Shown here piece by piece: positions 35,801-47,766 of a DNA stretch of 64,000 bases. Location of the stretch: the NCBI GenBank assembly GCA_947172415.1, contig OX359201.1, positions 2,356,001 to 2,420,000 of the forward strand, read 5' to 3'. Under the pieces are notes generated by a model that did no database searches, was not told the DNA's origin, and saw only the letters and a list, made by a program, of their open reading frames with translations. The position numbers and the translations under genes were made by a program. Source of the DNA: Chondrosia reniformis (lineage: Eukaryota > Porifera > Demospongiae > Chondrillida > Chondrillidae). Each line of letters opens with the position of its first letter. The stretch's first letter is position 1.

Positions 35801-38800
35801 ATGCCCAGGTTTTGGGTTGAAATCACCGTGTACTGGCACTTAGAAACAGAACATTACAGTCCTAGCCGTATATAGTTCTATATAAATGCCATCCCTCAAT
35901 GCATGTAGGGTTTCTTAGATCTTGTATAGCAAGCCCATAAGGTTTAATCACCCATGATCTGTGAAACATCCTTTATGGTTTGGGGGTGGTAACACAGTCA
36001 CTAAATAGTTAATCAGCCCATCAACCTTTTAATTATAGAGGCTAAATAATTGTCATACATGAATAATCTAATTCACTACTCTTCTACATGCTATACTGTA
36101 CCTATTTTGTAATAAATTACGTATAAAGCCAATGGGGAACTAAACCTGGTGAGAGCATTGGATGAGGTCTTCTCTTTCTTCTTTTGCTCCACTGGGGCAG
36201 ACAGCTGTTTCTGGGAATTCCACCCTTCATCAGTGTCATCTTTGTCTTCTTTATCTATTATTTTTATCTATGCCAATCATCCCAGGTCCTAGTAATCTGT
36301 GCTGTCATGTGTCTCCACTCTTCCGCTACCTGTGCCTTGATTCTTAGTGCCTCCATGTCAGCTGGTGTCTTGAGCTGGGCATCTATACATTTGAGGTCCT
36401 CATTCAGCACTTAATGGTAGCATGGTCCATGGTCTCCCTTGTCTACTTCTACCAGGCTGCTGTAATGTGCCATCTTAGCCTTGTTGGTGGAAACTGAGAG
36501 GGCAGTTTAGTATGTCGCTAAATAATTTCCAGCACACACATTAAAGGCCCAACATGGCAACGTTTGTGTTGGAAATCTGGTCCAGGTAGAAGATATCAAT
36601 CAAAGCTGTTTGCAATGAAGGTTTCTAGTCTGTTGGCTGCGCTTTGTGTGTGCCAATGTTGTTCATGAGAATTAGGAGAACATATGTAAAGCCAAATTGG
36701 AATACTTGTGTGTAACTTGATATTTTACAATAGCAGTGGAGAGCTGTATTGATGCTTTACCTTCAATTTCTTGTTTACTGTAGTTTTGGAACCCATAATT
36801 GTATTTGTAGTTGGATATCTGTCATATCTGATAGCAGATGGTCTAGCTTTCTCTGGAATTGTATGGTAAAATATTAATCACACACTTAAGTGTCATCTGT
36901 TAATCTCAACTGTAAATGTCAGAATGAAGCATATCATTGTAGCTGTTTCTTTATAGCTTAATAGTGTGTGCTATGGCAATGCGTCACTATATGGAACCCA
37001 ACCTGTCAAGAAAATCAATTACCACAACAAAATATTCAATGAAAGTTTTGAGGTTAGGCTAGAGGATAGATTTTGTATGGCATTCTGAGCACTTATGTCT
37101 CTCTCATTTGTAGCAATGTCAGTGAATCAGTAATTTTCCTCTTTCTTGGATTATCCTTGTACAATCGAAGCCTATACATGAACATCAATTTTGCACTTAT
37201 AGCTGTTACCATTGTCTTCTGTTCAATAATGAGACCCATAGGTAAGCTGGCAGGAAGTGCACATATTTTGATTACTCTAGTCAACTTCTCTAACAATAAC
37301 AATTATTCAGTATTGTCTTACATACACAAGTATTGAGTGTATTTTAGATGCCGGCTTACTACTTTTGTGTTTTACTATTGTCAGGTGTTCTTATGCTGAC
37401 CGCCATTGCAAATCTCCTCAGACGAACAAAGATTGGATGGAAAGAACAACTCATAATAGTAAGCAACATTAAGTATTTAATAGTATGAGGGTATGTTTGC
37501 TTTCTGTAGACATACAGTAACTGTAGTTTGATACATACATACCTTTCAGATGATATATGAAGTTTATTGAGCAACAGCAATTTGCTGATGAAGACCTGCG
37601 GGTTGAAACATTCTATTCCAAAGATTTAATGTTGCTGTTGCTCAATACCTTTCAGATGTATGTATATTTGCGTATAATTAATGACAATATCTTTATAATT
37701 GCCCTAGCCAAAATCATAAGTAAATTCAGACATTTCAACCGAGTCTGGATAAGTCGAATCTTTGGGGAACCAAATTGCAAATATCTGTTCGACTTCTACT
37801 TATCGGAATCCATTACTCAACACATGACATCAGTCAGAGAGTAGGGTACTTGACTGTCTTAGTAGGGAAAGCCAAAAACATTACTGCCTATTCAATCTAT
37901 TATCAACAAGTAAATAAAAAACATTTCAAAAATGATGTTAGAAGTAGGAATGGCAGTGTTCACTAATACATCTGCAAAAAGTATCGAAACAAGACACTGA
38001 TTATATGATATGGCTAATCATACAGAAGTGGCATATATACTGAACTTTAAGTAACTTAACCATACACTTCTGTATCAGTGGCAATTTAATTGTACTTATA
38101 GCAATGAGTGTCCATGTGTTTATTTAGAGCTACAGTGGACTGAGAGGAGCTGTAGCATTCTCTTTAGCACTCCTACGTGTAACAAACATAGAAGAAGCTA
38201 GAGCTAACCTTGAAGATTCTCTCTTTGAGTCAGAACATGCCTTAAGGAATCAGCAAACAGCTGCCATTCTTGCACTTACGTTGTTCACAGTATTTGTACA
38301 GGTACATTACAGTCATTGATTGTGCAACATACGTACTTGTGTGCATAGTTGCACACTCCTGAAAAGACATACTCAAAAGAATAGTAATAATACATTACAC
38401 TCTAAGATCCTACGTATATATCACTACCATCTTTTCTGATGTACGTACCTGTCTAGGGTTCAACCATAAAGTTACTATCCTACTGGGTAGGCATTAAGAA
38501 AGCTTCTGTCAATAAATCTTCCCTTAATGAAACCATCCATGACGCAGTAAGTGATTTCTTGTCATTGTTGTTTTCATAATTACTTTTTATGTCTATAAGC
38601 CATGTCAGGACATGTGAGTTAATTCTTGTTAATACCCGTTTATGGTAAGGTTCTTTTCATTGTATTTACATTTCAGTTTATCTTAATTTTCAGACCATGT
38701 TACACATTGCTAGTGGAGTGGAAGACATAATTGGCCATTTTGGTGATAATCGTCTTAGAGTAAGTTACCTGCTTTTCATACCCTTTAATATCCATGTAGT

Positions 38801-41800
38801 CGACAGTAATATGTTCATGCTTTCTCTCTTTCTTAATCTTATCTGTTGAAATCCCTTTGCTTTTTGCTCTTCTATTAAATTCTTTTTTTTATTTAGTATA
38901 GTATTTGACATACACGAGTTCAGTCGACCTTTGATCCCGAGCCAAATACATGGCAATCGTTGCTATCTGCCATTTTGTGGTCAACTGCTCGAACCATGAG
39001 TAAGAAGTACACTGACACTTTGTCAAAGATCGCTTGAGATCATTGCCTTCAGAAGCTTCTGTGTCTTTTTAATTGAGTCTGAGATTCAAGCAAAGACTGT
39101 GTAGACAGGTTAAATCCATACAGTAAAACTTTCTTTAAAATTTTCAACTTTGGAGGACATCTTTACTTCTTGTAGCAAGGTTTACAGGTTTCAAACTTTG
39201 GCATCCACCTAGAGTCAGGTTAAGAAATTCACTCTTTGATTTTCTTTCATCAAGCAGCAAAGAGCACTCCGTTAAAAACGGAAATTATTGCACAAGGGGA
39301 ATTCTAGACATCGCATAGAAGAATGCTTAAATGTCATTTTGGGTAGAAACAGTATTGGATTAAGGGTTTAAGATGAGTTTAATTATAATGTGATAAACAA
39401 CAGCACAGTTTGATGCATGCAATGCGGTCACTTAAGGCAATATCGGCAAAACCAGGCAACATCAGGGTAAGGCACTTCCTTCAATTATCCACGCCAATAG
39501 TGGAACCATGCACCTCAGTACCCACTGCACCCTACCCAGTCATCAACTTCTTCATTGTATTCCATGTTACATCCTTGGTAGTGGTTGATGTCTGTATAAT
39601 TAAAAATTAACATGTTCATATCTGCTGGACCTCAGACCTATTATATGTACTAGCAGCCCACTACAGCACATCGACCATGGCGCTTCCAATGACAGTACTT
39701 CCAAAGATGGTGCTTCTGACAAAGGTGCTTTCAAGTACGTTGCTTCTAATGGCAAATAATACAGGAGTTGGTTGACCTCTACTCCCCTGAATACTTTCCT
39801 CAGTACCCACCAAAATAGATGGAGCTGACTCCTGATGGTCCCCTTTAGATGACTCTTGGTTGTTCCCTAGCTGACTCTTGGTTGTTCCCTAGCTGACTCT
39901 TGGTGGTCCCTTGAGATGACTCTTGGTTGTTCCTTTGAGATGACTCTTGGTTGTTCCCTAGCTGACTCTTGGAGGTCCCTTGAGATGACTCTTGGTTGTT
40001 CCTTTGAGATGACTCTTGGTTGTTCCCTGGCTGACTCTTGGTGGTCCCTTGAGATGACTCTTGGTGGTCCCTTGAGATGACTCTTGGTTGTTCCTTTGAG
40101 ATGACTCTTGGTTGTTCCTTTGAGATGACTATTGGTTGTTCTCTTGAGATGACTCCTGGTTGTTCCCTAGCTGACCTTCACACTCGTCGTGTGCATCTGA
40201 AGGAGGTGACTGAACCATATTAGGTTGGTCAGGATGGATTGGCTCCATATGATGATGATCACCAGTTGAGTGTTGCTCTTCTGGTACTGAAAATTGTTGA
40301 CAGCTCCTGGGAGCTTCCTCACTGCACCTCTTAATTTCTTGGATAGTTTGTTGTTTCTCTTATCTTTCAGCATATTTGCACTACAACAGCAGCTGCAACA
40401 GTGCAATGAAACCATAGAGATGTGTGGATTTATTAACATATCTATGCGATGCAACGTGATCAACTTATTGTGCAATCATCAATCCGGATACCCTTAAAGT
40501 CCATTCTTTCGCCATTGAGCCGCTTTCTTTCTCCCAGGAAGATACTTTCCGCTATATAGTTTTCTTATCGGTACCTAGATGTAGAACATCTTTAAAATAT
40601 TCCCTTAGCTTCCGTACTTCTTTAGTTTCTACTGTTATTTGCTTATCATTGATTGGGCATTGTACTGCTGCCTTATTAATAGGAACAGGCCTGTTCCTTT
40701 AAGCACCGATACAAAGTACTGCCTTATTAACAGGAACAGGCCTGTTCCTTTAAGCACTGATACAAAGTGCTGCCTTGTAAATGTCCTCTCATACAATCTA
40801 ATAAAAAGTTTTGGAAAGTTGATCTGACATAAAGCTGTAGATTCAATATTCCTGGAGAACGCTTTTCCAGACCTTTTTCATTGGCCTACATCAAGGGGCT
40901 GTAGTATGTGAGTAGCATTTGGAGGCAGACACTGCAGTGTTATTCCCTCAGAACTTTTTTGTTCGACTTGTGGCTCTCTCAAAATAGGCTAGGGATGAAC
41001 TGGAAACTTTACTTGGTCTTCTTCTTATGATGAAAGACACTCGGAGCCTAGTCTGGATGTCGGCTGTCTTTAGAAGGCTTACCTACGTACAAAAATGAAT
41101 TTAACAAGTGTTGGGCTAAACATGTTTTATAATCTTTTGCTATAAATACAGTTTTACCTCCTATAAATTGGCCACAGCATAGTCTTGAATATTCTGTATG
41201 AGTATGTTTGTCGCAACTTATGGTAATGATCCATCTCTGTCATTGATGGAGATCGGCTGGGATAGTAAAAAACTGCTTTTGACTCTCCTTTGCCCTCCTA
41301 TTAGTACAACCAAAAGCACAGCAAGTCTGTGGCATCTTGCAAAGACTGTTCAGCGAAAACAGTTACTGAGTGGTTGTCAGCCTTTCACGTTTGAACACCA
41401 AAATGGTGGATAGCAACGGTTGTCATGCAATTTTCTCACATAATAGATTATGCTGAAATCGTCTCTATATGTGTACATACAGTGATTACGTGATTACTTA
41501 ATTTTTATAGGAAAAGCTCATAAATTTTGATGTTAAGTACATAAGACCTCTTGTAGAGCGTTACCCAAGGTCACGTGACCATCATATCCTGCGAAACTTC
41601 AAGAGACTGCAGTACAAGTAAGTATATACATACATGTATGTGAAAGGCAGGTTTGAGTGGGAAGAATGCATTTATCTCTTTAATCTGAACTGCATACAAT
41701 ACATGATCTTTACGCACTGAAAACATTCTTTATGTAATTGTAATCACGTTATTACAGGGAATCCCATGAGCTAGTTGATAAAGATATGGTCTTCATGGTA

Positions 41801-42941
41801 AGTTTAGCTGACGTGCTGCATGCACTGCTCTTCAGTGTTAATGAGCCATGAACTAATGTATATACTTACCCTTCACTGCAGAGAGAGGACACTAATACAG
41901 TCAGAGTTGTATGTAAGTCATGTAGTGCTTGTTCATTTGTGTTTTATGTTTTGTTAAATATTGCCATTGCTATTATCTTTTACACATTCATGTATAGCCG
42001 GTAGTGCTCAAAGATGTACACTGGATGTGCCAGGAGCAGGTGGACAACTAATTTCAAGGGCTCCTTCTTTAAGTATTCTCCCAATGTCTAGAAACCCATC
42101 AGTTTCAGATATACCAACTCTACAAGAAATTATCCAATATTCTCATCCAAATGTAAGTTTCTTTTGTGTGTGTTAATTATATATTTAACTGCAGACTTTG
42201 CTATTGTGTGCTGCAAAGTGTATGCATTAAGGCAATAACTTTGGCAGCTAAGCAGTTCCTCCTATGCTGCAAAGTGTATGCATTAAGGCAATAACTTTGG
42301 CAGCTAAGCAGTTCCTCCTATGCTGCAAAGTGTATGCATTAAGGCAATAACTTTGGCAGCTAAGCAGTTCCTCCTATGCTGCAAAGCATCCACCCTATCA
42401 TAGGTTACATGCCTTAGCTGGGAACTATGGCTAAAGTGTTAGTTGGTGGCTATAATACCTGAGTTAAGATTTTATTGTTATTTTGCACTTCTTTACAATT
42501 TCAAAACTCAAATGGTAGCCATTTTTATGTTATTTGGCAATGTTTGACTACATGTGCATGCACATACATATGTTGATAATATACTGTTTAATGTAAATGT
42601 TCCATATATATTCATAATAGCCTCACAGTGAGAATTTCAAGCATAAATTGGATGTTTCTGATAGAGAATTTGCAAGTGACCGCCATTCAGCTCCTGTAAG
42701 ACATAGAAGAACAAAAATTCAAAGACAACTGAAAAGAATTCACAAAAAGAAACAGAAGAGACCCTTGTCCACAATTTCAGCTGCATTTTCTGCATGTAGT
42801 CACTCACCAGATAATGATTCTCCCAATGTTGATAACAATGCCATACCAATAGTGGTTGTTACCAATACTGAAGAAGACGAAAGCAATACAGCTAATATCA
42901 CACCTGCTGTTGAACCTGCAGTAATGGAAACCTTTGTATAG
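29807..42941 (+). CDS. Na+/H+ exchanger of the plasma-membrane SLC9A1-5 type, 758 aa
   Basis: The 21 exons are 29807-30059, 30990-31041, 31334-31375, 32237-32311, 32387-32468, 32608-32745, 33871-33946, 34015-34097, 34938-35049, 36784-36865, 36957-37052, 37114-37241, 37385-37458, 38128-38301, 38457-38546, 38694-38759, 41511-41617, 41758-41797, 41882-41912, 41998-42152 and 42621-42941; the phases close. An N-terminal signal-like segment ([15 protein letters not shown]) precedes about twelve membrane helices. Family hallmarks are [32 protein letters not shown] with the conserved Asn-Asp pair, [15 protein letters not shown] and [13 protein letters not shown]. The cytoplasmic tail is basic ([20 protein letters not shown]), a likely lipid- or calmodulin-binding stretch. 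The protein should exchange Na+ for H+ across the plasma membrane, controlling pH and volume. Several exons are very short (31, 40 and 42 nt), and introns hold many repeats. Confidence 0.9.
31441..31587. mobile_element. Repeat B, full hairpin MITE-like copy (exchanger intron 3)
   Basis: The left end ATCTTTGGGATGGTACATCC, with TTCGA and GAGCGTT, is mirrored on the right by AACGCTCAAAAGTCGAAGGA, TGTACCATCCC and AAAGAT. The interior holds AAGACCCCCAGGGTCGAAAC. No coding capacity. Confidence 0.8.
33076..33641. repeat. Tandem duplication of a roughly 275-bp unit (exchanger intron 6)
   Basis: Units 33076-33346 and 33353-33641 share order and most bases, for example TTTAAATATGAACTCCAACT at both ends and GTGACCACCTCCACCAAA inside. 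Confidence 0.8.
36083..36265 (+). repeat. Interspersed repeat A, copy 3 (exchanger intron 9)
   Basis: It contains GGGGAACTAAACCTGGTGAG and TTTCTGGGAATTCCACCCTT, as in copy 1. It directly adjoins a minus-strand coding relic, suggesting repeat A is one end of a larger element. Confidence 0.7.
36270..36490 (-). pseudogene. Coding relic of an unidentified transposon or retrogene
   Basis: The minus strand reads [17 protein letters not shown], then after one stop codon [20 protein letters not shown] and [20 protein letters not shown]. The amphipathic, helix-rich text with balanced codon use looks like decayed protein sequence. The family was not recognised. Confidence 0.45.
37539..37658. mobile_element. 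Small hairpin element flanked by a 14-bp direct repeat (exchanger intron 13)
   Basis: The direct repeat ATACCTTTCAGATG occurs at 37539-37552 and 37645-37658. Between them TTGAGCAACAGCAA (37567) is the inverse of TTGCTGTTGCTCAA (37632). Confidence 0.65.
39390..40660 (-). pseudogene. Decayed minus-strand coding region with Gln/Asn/Ser-rich repeats and a PHD-finger relic (exchanger intron 16)
   Basis: Reading the minus strand from about 40660 downward gives protein-like pieces such as [40 protein letters not shown] and repeats of NNQESSQR. The end, at about 39590-39430, reads [26 protein letters not shown] and [14 protein letters not shown]. That pattern of cysteines with W-x-H and a final WFC-x-x-C fits a PHD zinc finger in which stop codons and lost cysteines have accumulated. 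The whole is interrupted by stops and frame changes and has no open product. It is probably a transposon or processed-gene relic; the parent family is not identified. Confidence 0.45.
39830..40170. repeat. Minisatellite with 22-24 bp unit
   Basis: About fourteen units of the type TGACTCTTGGTTGTTCCCTA followed by GC, or ending TTTGAGA, lie in tandem. On the minus strand they partly read as NNQESSQ repeats, so they may be an expanded coding repeat of the relic above. Confidence 0.9.
40664..40768. repeat. Two tandem 51-bp units with palindromic core
   Basis: Each unit holds the perfect 18-bp palindrome AGGAACAGGCCTGTTCCT, at 40681 and 40732, followed by TTAAGCAC and ATACAAAGT. Confidence 0.85.
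42209..42387. repeat. Three tandem 56-bp units plus partial fourth (exchanger intron 20)
   Basis: Units begin TGCTGCAAAGTGTATGCATT and end AGCAGTTCCTCCTA; the three are essentially identical, implying recent expansion. Confidence 0.92.
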
Positions 42942-43097
42942 TAGTGTTGTACGTATATATTTATTTGTTGTATGCCATGCTTAGCAAAGGCATTTACATA
43001 CATGTACATGTGTATATAATTCAGAGTTGATAGTATAAGCGTAGTTGCGTAGTATAGATAGTCTATATATATGGTATAAAGTTATCACTTGTTGCAA

Positions 43098-46000
43098 ATG
43101 GCGTCACTCCATAAATGGTGCCTGGGGTGCTGGAGAGAAGGTATTCCGCCTTTACCTGCGGTATTCCTTGGCCTTATAACTGTGCAGGCAGGTTTCTGTT
43201 TGGTTTTGCATGTTCTTTGTACTGTTTTTCTACGCATGATTATGGTCTGAATTAGGTGGGATTTGGGCTATATCCAGTTGTTGTAAAATCTTTCGCTTTG
43301 AACGCCGAAGCAAATCCCCTAATATTTAGTTTTTATAGGTAAGTATTGAGAATACTGTGAGTTAATGCATAGTTTATTTAGGAGTAAACTATTATTATTA
43401 TTCGATCAGAAACTGAGATACAATGCATGTGCCTCACTTTAATTTACATGAGTAGCTAGTATATAAGTTGATCACGTGAATGTTGGTACATATTGTGCCA
43501 CCCTGTAGCTAGTATGAATCTATAACGCAATATACTGCACAAAGATGAATTGCTCAATCGTCTACATAAGTCACTATCATAAGTAATAAGTTGATACATG
43601 CATGTCATATGTTCTGTTAGAGACCTGATATGTGCACCAGTGCTTTTTATATGTGCTGCTGTTGGAGAGAGGCAGTTCTTCCTCCCTAAGATCAAAGAAC
43701 TTGTGGTATGCACCCAGTTGAGGATAGGAGTCATTGAATAGACAATTAAATGTTATATTGTATAGTCTTTTACCTCCTTAGATGAAGCTAAACTGTCATA
43801 CTTTCTTGTGTAGATCTTTTGCCTATTGGGACTACTTGGTACATTTGGCAATCAGGTTAGTTACTACGTATATCCACTTGAAGATAAACCACATGTTTCA
43901 TCATCATGGGGTCAACCTAGGATAAAATGTACCACTAATTAATTAGGTTCCTTGCCTCCATTGGACACACGGAAGGACAGATCCCCAATTATATTATGTG
44001 GATAAAGAGTATAACATATGCATTGTAAAATAGTTTGATTTGCCCTTTTGTCTATAGTGCATGGCTAGTAGGAAGGAGCTACGGCCCCTTGCTAAATGTC
44101 ATGGCATGGTACAGTACTAATAAAAATGGATACAAAGATCTTTGTGTAAAGCAAGCACATTTTTACATTGCATTGTCTTTATAGCTATTTAAGTGTCTTT
44201 AAATCTTTTTCTTAATCCTTTCCCTTACATAGCTGCTCTATATCATTGGAGTAGACCTTTCTGGAGCTAACAGTGCCTCCATTTTTCAGGTTAGGCTGGA
44301 ATCCTTTACTGTTGCAGGTCATATGCCATAAAAATGAAATGATGGAGTGCAGATATCTGTTTACATCTTTGCTTCTTCACGTATCTTGTGGACAAAAGGG
44401 TGCTATTTCATCTAAAAGTACTCCTTTACCGACACACAGAGTAACATTCAAGTGTCTAAAATACGTACATACATATGTATGCTTTGCTATATTCTTTGCT
44501 GGAAGTCAACTTTAATTGGTATCATAATCGATGCAAATATATATATATATAAAATATTCCTTCACCTTCCTATATATATTCCTGTACATTCACCTATATA
44601 TTGGCAAACTGTTAGTTTGAGTATATCTGTTCAGCGTAATAATTATATTTTAGTGTGAAGAATGTATGTTTGCAGTGTGTTGTAACAGTTGATTGTATTG
44701 ACCTGCTTCAGCACCTCCATACCAGTCTTTTGTGCACCCACATTTCAAGTTCCACTGTCTCTTGCACAGGTCACATATACATATTCACTTTTTCTGCATG
44801 ATACTAGATGATAGGATTTGTATCCATGTAAGTGTAAATGTTGAGTAGAGACTCACTTTCGAAAGAAATCCTTTGCACAATTTTAGAAAAGCTGTACTGT
44901 TGTTTGAAACAATGGTCTACTTTTCAATCAATGCTGTGGAAGTCTTCCTGGTTTCTATTACAGGATAAGGTACTGAAACATGAGTGAAGTCCTTCCTTTT
45001 GGCTTCAGGGCATTGTCTTCCAAGATTTTGAGAGTGTCTTTTGGTAGCATAAGGAAGGTATACCCTTAACGTTGCAACTCTAATTCAATGTCTCGATGGT
45101 GTGATGCTATAGTATGAATAGCTGGAAATATTTAAACATATCAACAGTGACACCAGGTTTATAGTTTGATATAACATAGAAACATGCAAGATTGGATATT
45201 GTCTATATAAATAAAGGCAATTTTTCCACTCAACAATCAGTCACTGAAGAAGATCCCCAGGGTCGAAACATTTAACGAAGGAATGAAAACAAACTGTGTT
45301 TTTAAACGCTCAAAAGTTGAAGGATGTGCCATCCCAAAGATAACATTGGATATTGTATAGATTTGTGGTTGTTAAATTGGCAAATAAATTTCCCACCAAT
45401 TTTCCCAGCTCTATGGCTTTAAGTTACCTATAACCTCTGTATTTCTACCACCATATCTACGTATGTACGTACATGTGTAGCAGCTATGTAATCATGGTAT
45501 TATCTTCTAATCAAATCAATACCCACAGAATGCCATACCAGTTTGGGGAGCTCTTATTTCCATGATATTATGCATTGAAAAATTCAAGATTAAGCAGGTG
45601 CTTGAATCTTAGAAGTACATGTACTTTTCTTTTAATTGAATGTGTTTTTTGGTGGCATGAGGATGCTATCAAAATGTGTCCATTCATATCAAAGTATCCG
45701 ATTGTGATTTCTTTGTTTCTGATATTCTTCTCTAGTGGTATCCTTATGTTAAACTTGTTGGAATAGCTGCAGCTGCAGGTTTGTATGGAAATGATCAGCT
45801 TAGCATTGTACTCAATAACTAGTGTTTTAATAGGTGGTGCAGTTGAGATGATTCTAACAAAACCTAAGGTTGCAGCTACACCTGTTAATACTACTAACAG
45901 TGATGGAAATTCTTCTAAGAATGTATTGCCCCTCTCTCTGGAAACTTTGGGATACCTTTCTTTAGTTGGTAATACTTTTTTAATGGTAAGTCCAGTATTG

Positions 46001-47766
46001 AGGTCCAAAGGTGATTGAAATTGTAAACATTTAAATTCTGTAATTTTTTCTTTATCTTACTTGCATATGGAATATAAGTACAATGACATAATCTTCCTCT
46101 GCAGTATTAGTGTCTACCAGAGTACATCCTACCTCCATAAGAAGTGGTCACTAACTGTTATCTAAAGTTTAAATCTAATTTTCATTTTAATCTAATATGT
46201 CTATAGCCACTGGAATTATTTTTATGCAGGCTTTGACTATAATACTTCAAAAGAAGCTAATATTTGGCAATAAGAAATGTTAGTTAATTACAGTTACTGA
46301 GTATGTTAGAAGTTAGGAGCATTCTAACTATAAGTGAATTGATAATCCTCTTCTAACATCTATCAATGTAGCTCGCTGGAAGGACTTACCCATATTTGTA
46401 ACAGCTTACACCTATGTATTTGGTACTATGTTCATGGGACTGTCTTCTGTATATTACTACAGTCAACCATCTGTGTTTGTTTTACCTCAAGAGGTAGGGG
46501 AGAAACCTTTCTCATAAATACATACCTCATTTCACAGACTTGTTTACATTGGCATTTTGTTTACTGCTGTATTTGCTTTTATTCTTCCTAGGCCTGGATT
46601 GGACTTGTTTATGCTGTATTTGTGACATCATCACTTTGCTATTTATTATTGTCCTGGGCCAATCTACATATTTCTTCTTCCATTGTAACTGCATTTTGGC
46701 CTTTACAAGTAAGATAATGTAGACATTATAGGTACATAAAACGTACGTACGTACGTATGTGTATAGTAATTAAGGTTATCAACTCACTATCCTTTTATTT
46801 GAAACTAAATTTTGCAAATTACCTATTATTCCGCAATTATTATTGTAGTTTACACAATATTACTGTATAACATTTTTTCTTTTAGCGATTTCACTATATC
46901 CTTTGGATTAGTATATAAGGATACAAGTTATTTACTGTTGTTATTGTAGGTACCAATAACTCTTGTTTCATCATTTCTCATAAACCATGAAGAACTAGCT
47001 GGCTTGGTTTGTTTAGTTTTACATTAGATGCTATCACTGTACTCCTTAATGTACAAAGAGAATACTCCAATAGAATAGAATGTTGATCTCAAACCCTGTT
47101 TGTGTACTTGCATTTATGTATATATTTGTGTGTACATACGTTGATTTTCTTGTGTACCTCATACTTCATACCCATGCAGCAATACATTGGAGGATGCATG
47201 ATTGTGCTTGGACTCCTTCTTGTTGTATTGGCTGGTCACAAGGTACGTGCATGAACGCTGTTCTACTGTACTACATGCTTTTGGTTGAGTGATGTTCGGC
47301 AGACCTCTACTTATTGTACTACCGTGTATAGTCAACATTTTGAACACATTTCTCTAAAAACGAATCATTTTTTCTTTTCTTAAACAATTGAATAGACTTA
47401 ATGGAGTAATCTGCTTCAATGTGTGTAACTGTTATGAATACCCTGCTTAACAATGCAGCAAAGATAAAATGTAAAGTACCTAAGAATTAAGACTTTGGTA
47501 CCACTTTGCGACTTGGATATAAAGATGATGCTTAACAGAATTGTCAAATATATTGCATTGCCAACTTAATTTGGCTTTTACTGCTCACATGGTACTTTTG
47601 TACTAGCTTGTAAACTTATTGCGTTGTTTAGGAACATCATAAGAAGAAAGAGGAAAAGGAGTATTCAAACAAAAGGGAGAAAGAGGAATCATTTAAGGAA
47701 AAGAAACCTTTACTGGACACTAATAATGTTCCTCATAGTAACCCTTCTGTACAGGTTAATAAATAA
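43098..47766 (+). CDS. EamA-family (WAT1-like) drug/metabolite transporter, 387 aa
   Basis: The 14 exons are 43098-43187 (GC donor), 43256-43338, 43621-43705, 43814-43855, 44233-44289, 45529-45597, 45736-45778, 45834-45985, 46230-46278, 46372-46493, 46592-46708, 46950-47006, 47180-47242 and 47632-47766; they join in phase to 387 codons plus stop. The length and two-halved layout of roughly ten helices fit DMT exporters. Characteristic pieces are FGLYPVVVKSFALN, NPLIFSFYRDLICAPVLF, GNQLLYIIGVDLSGANSASI, YTYVFGTMFMGLSSVYYYS and SSSIVTAFWPLQVPITLVSS. The cytosolic tail is highly charged (KKKEEKEYSNKREKEE). It should export or import a small metabolite across a membrane; substrate unknown. It starts 156 bp after the exchanger stop, and a decayed partial copy lies downstream. 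Confidence 0.85.
45241..45343. repeat. Repeat B, right-half copy (transporter intron 5)
   Basis: GATCCCCAGGGTCGAAACAT and AAACGCTCAAAAGTTGAAGG with ATCCCAAAGATA match the interior and right end of 31441-31587; the left end is missing. Confidence 0.75.

Noticed and set aside
39830-40170. CRISPR array
   Set aside because: The units are contiguous 22-24 bp repeats without unique spacers and lie in a eukaryotic intron.
14704-42941. Laminin and exchanger as one fused gene
   Set aside because: A clear stop codon ends the laminin coiled coil, and the exchanger has its own ATG and signal-like N-terminus.
44057-44110. Possible extra exon between transporter exons 4 and 5
   Set aside because: Exons 4 and 5 join in phase and give the expected family sequence (GNQ then LLYIIG) without it.
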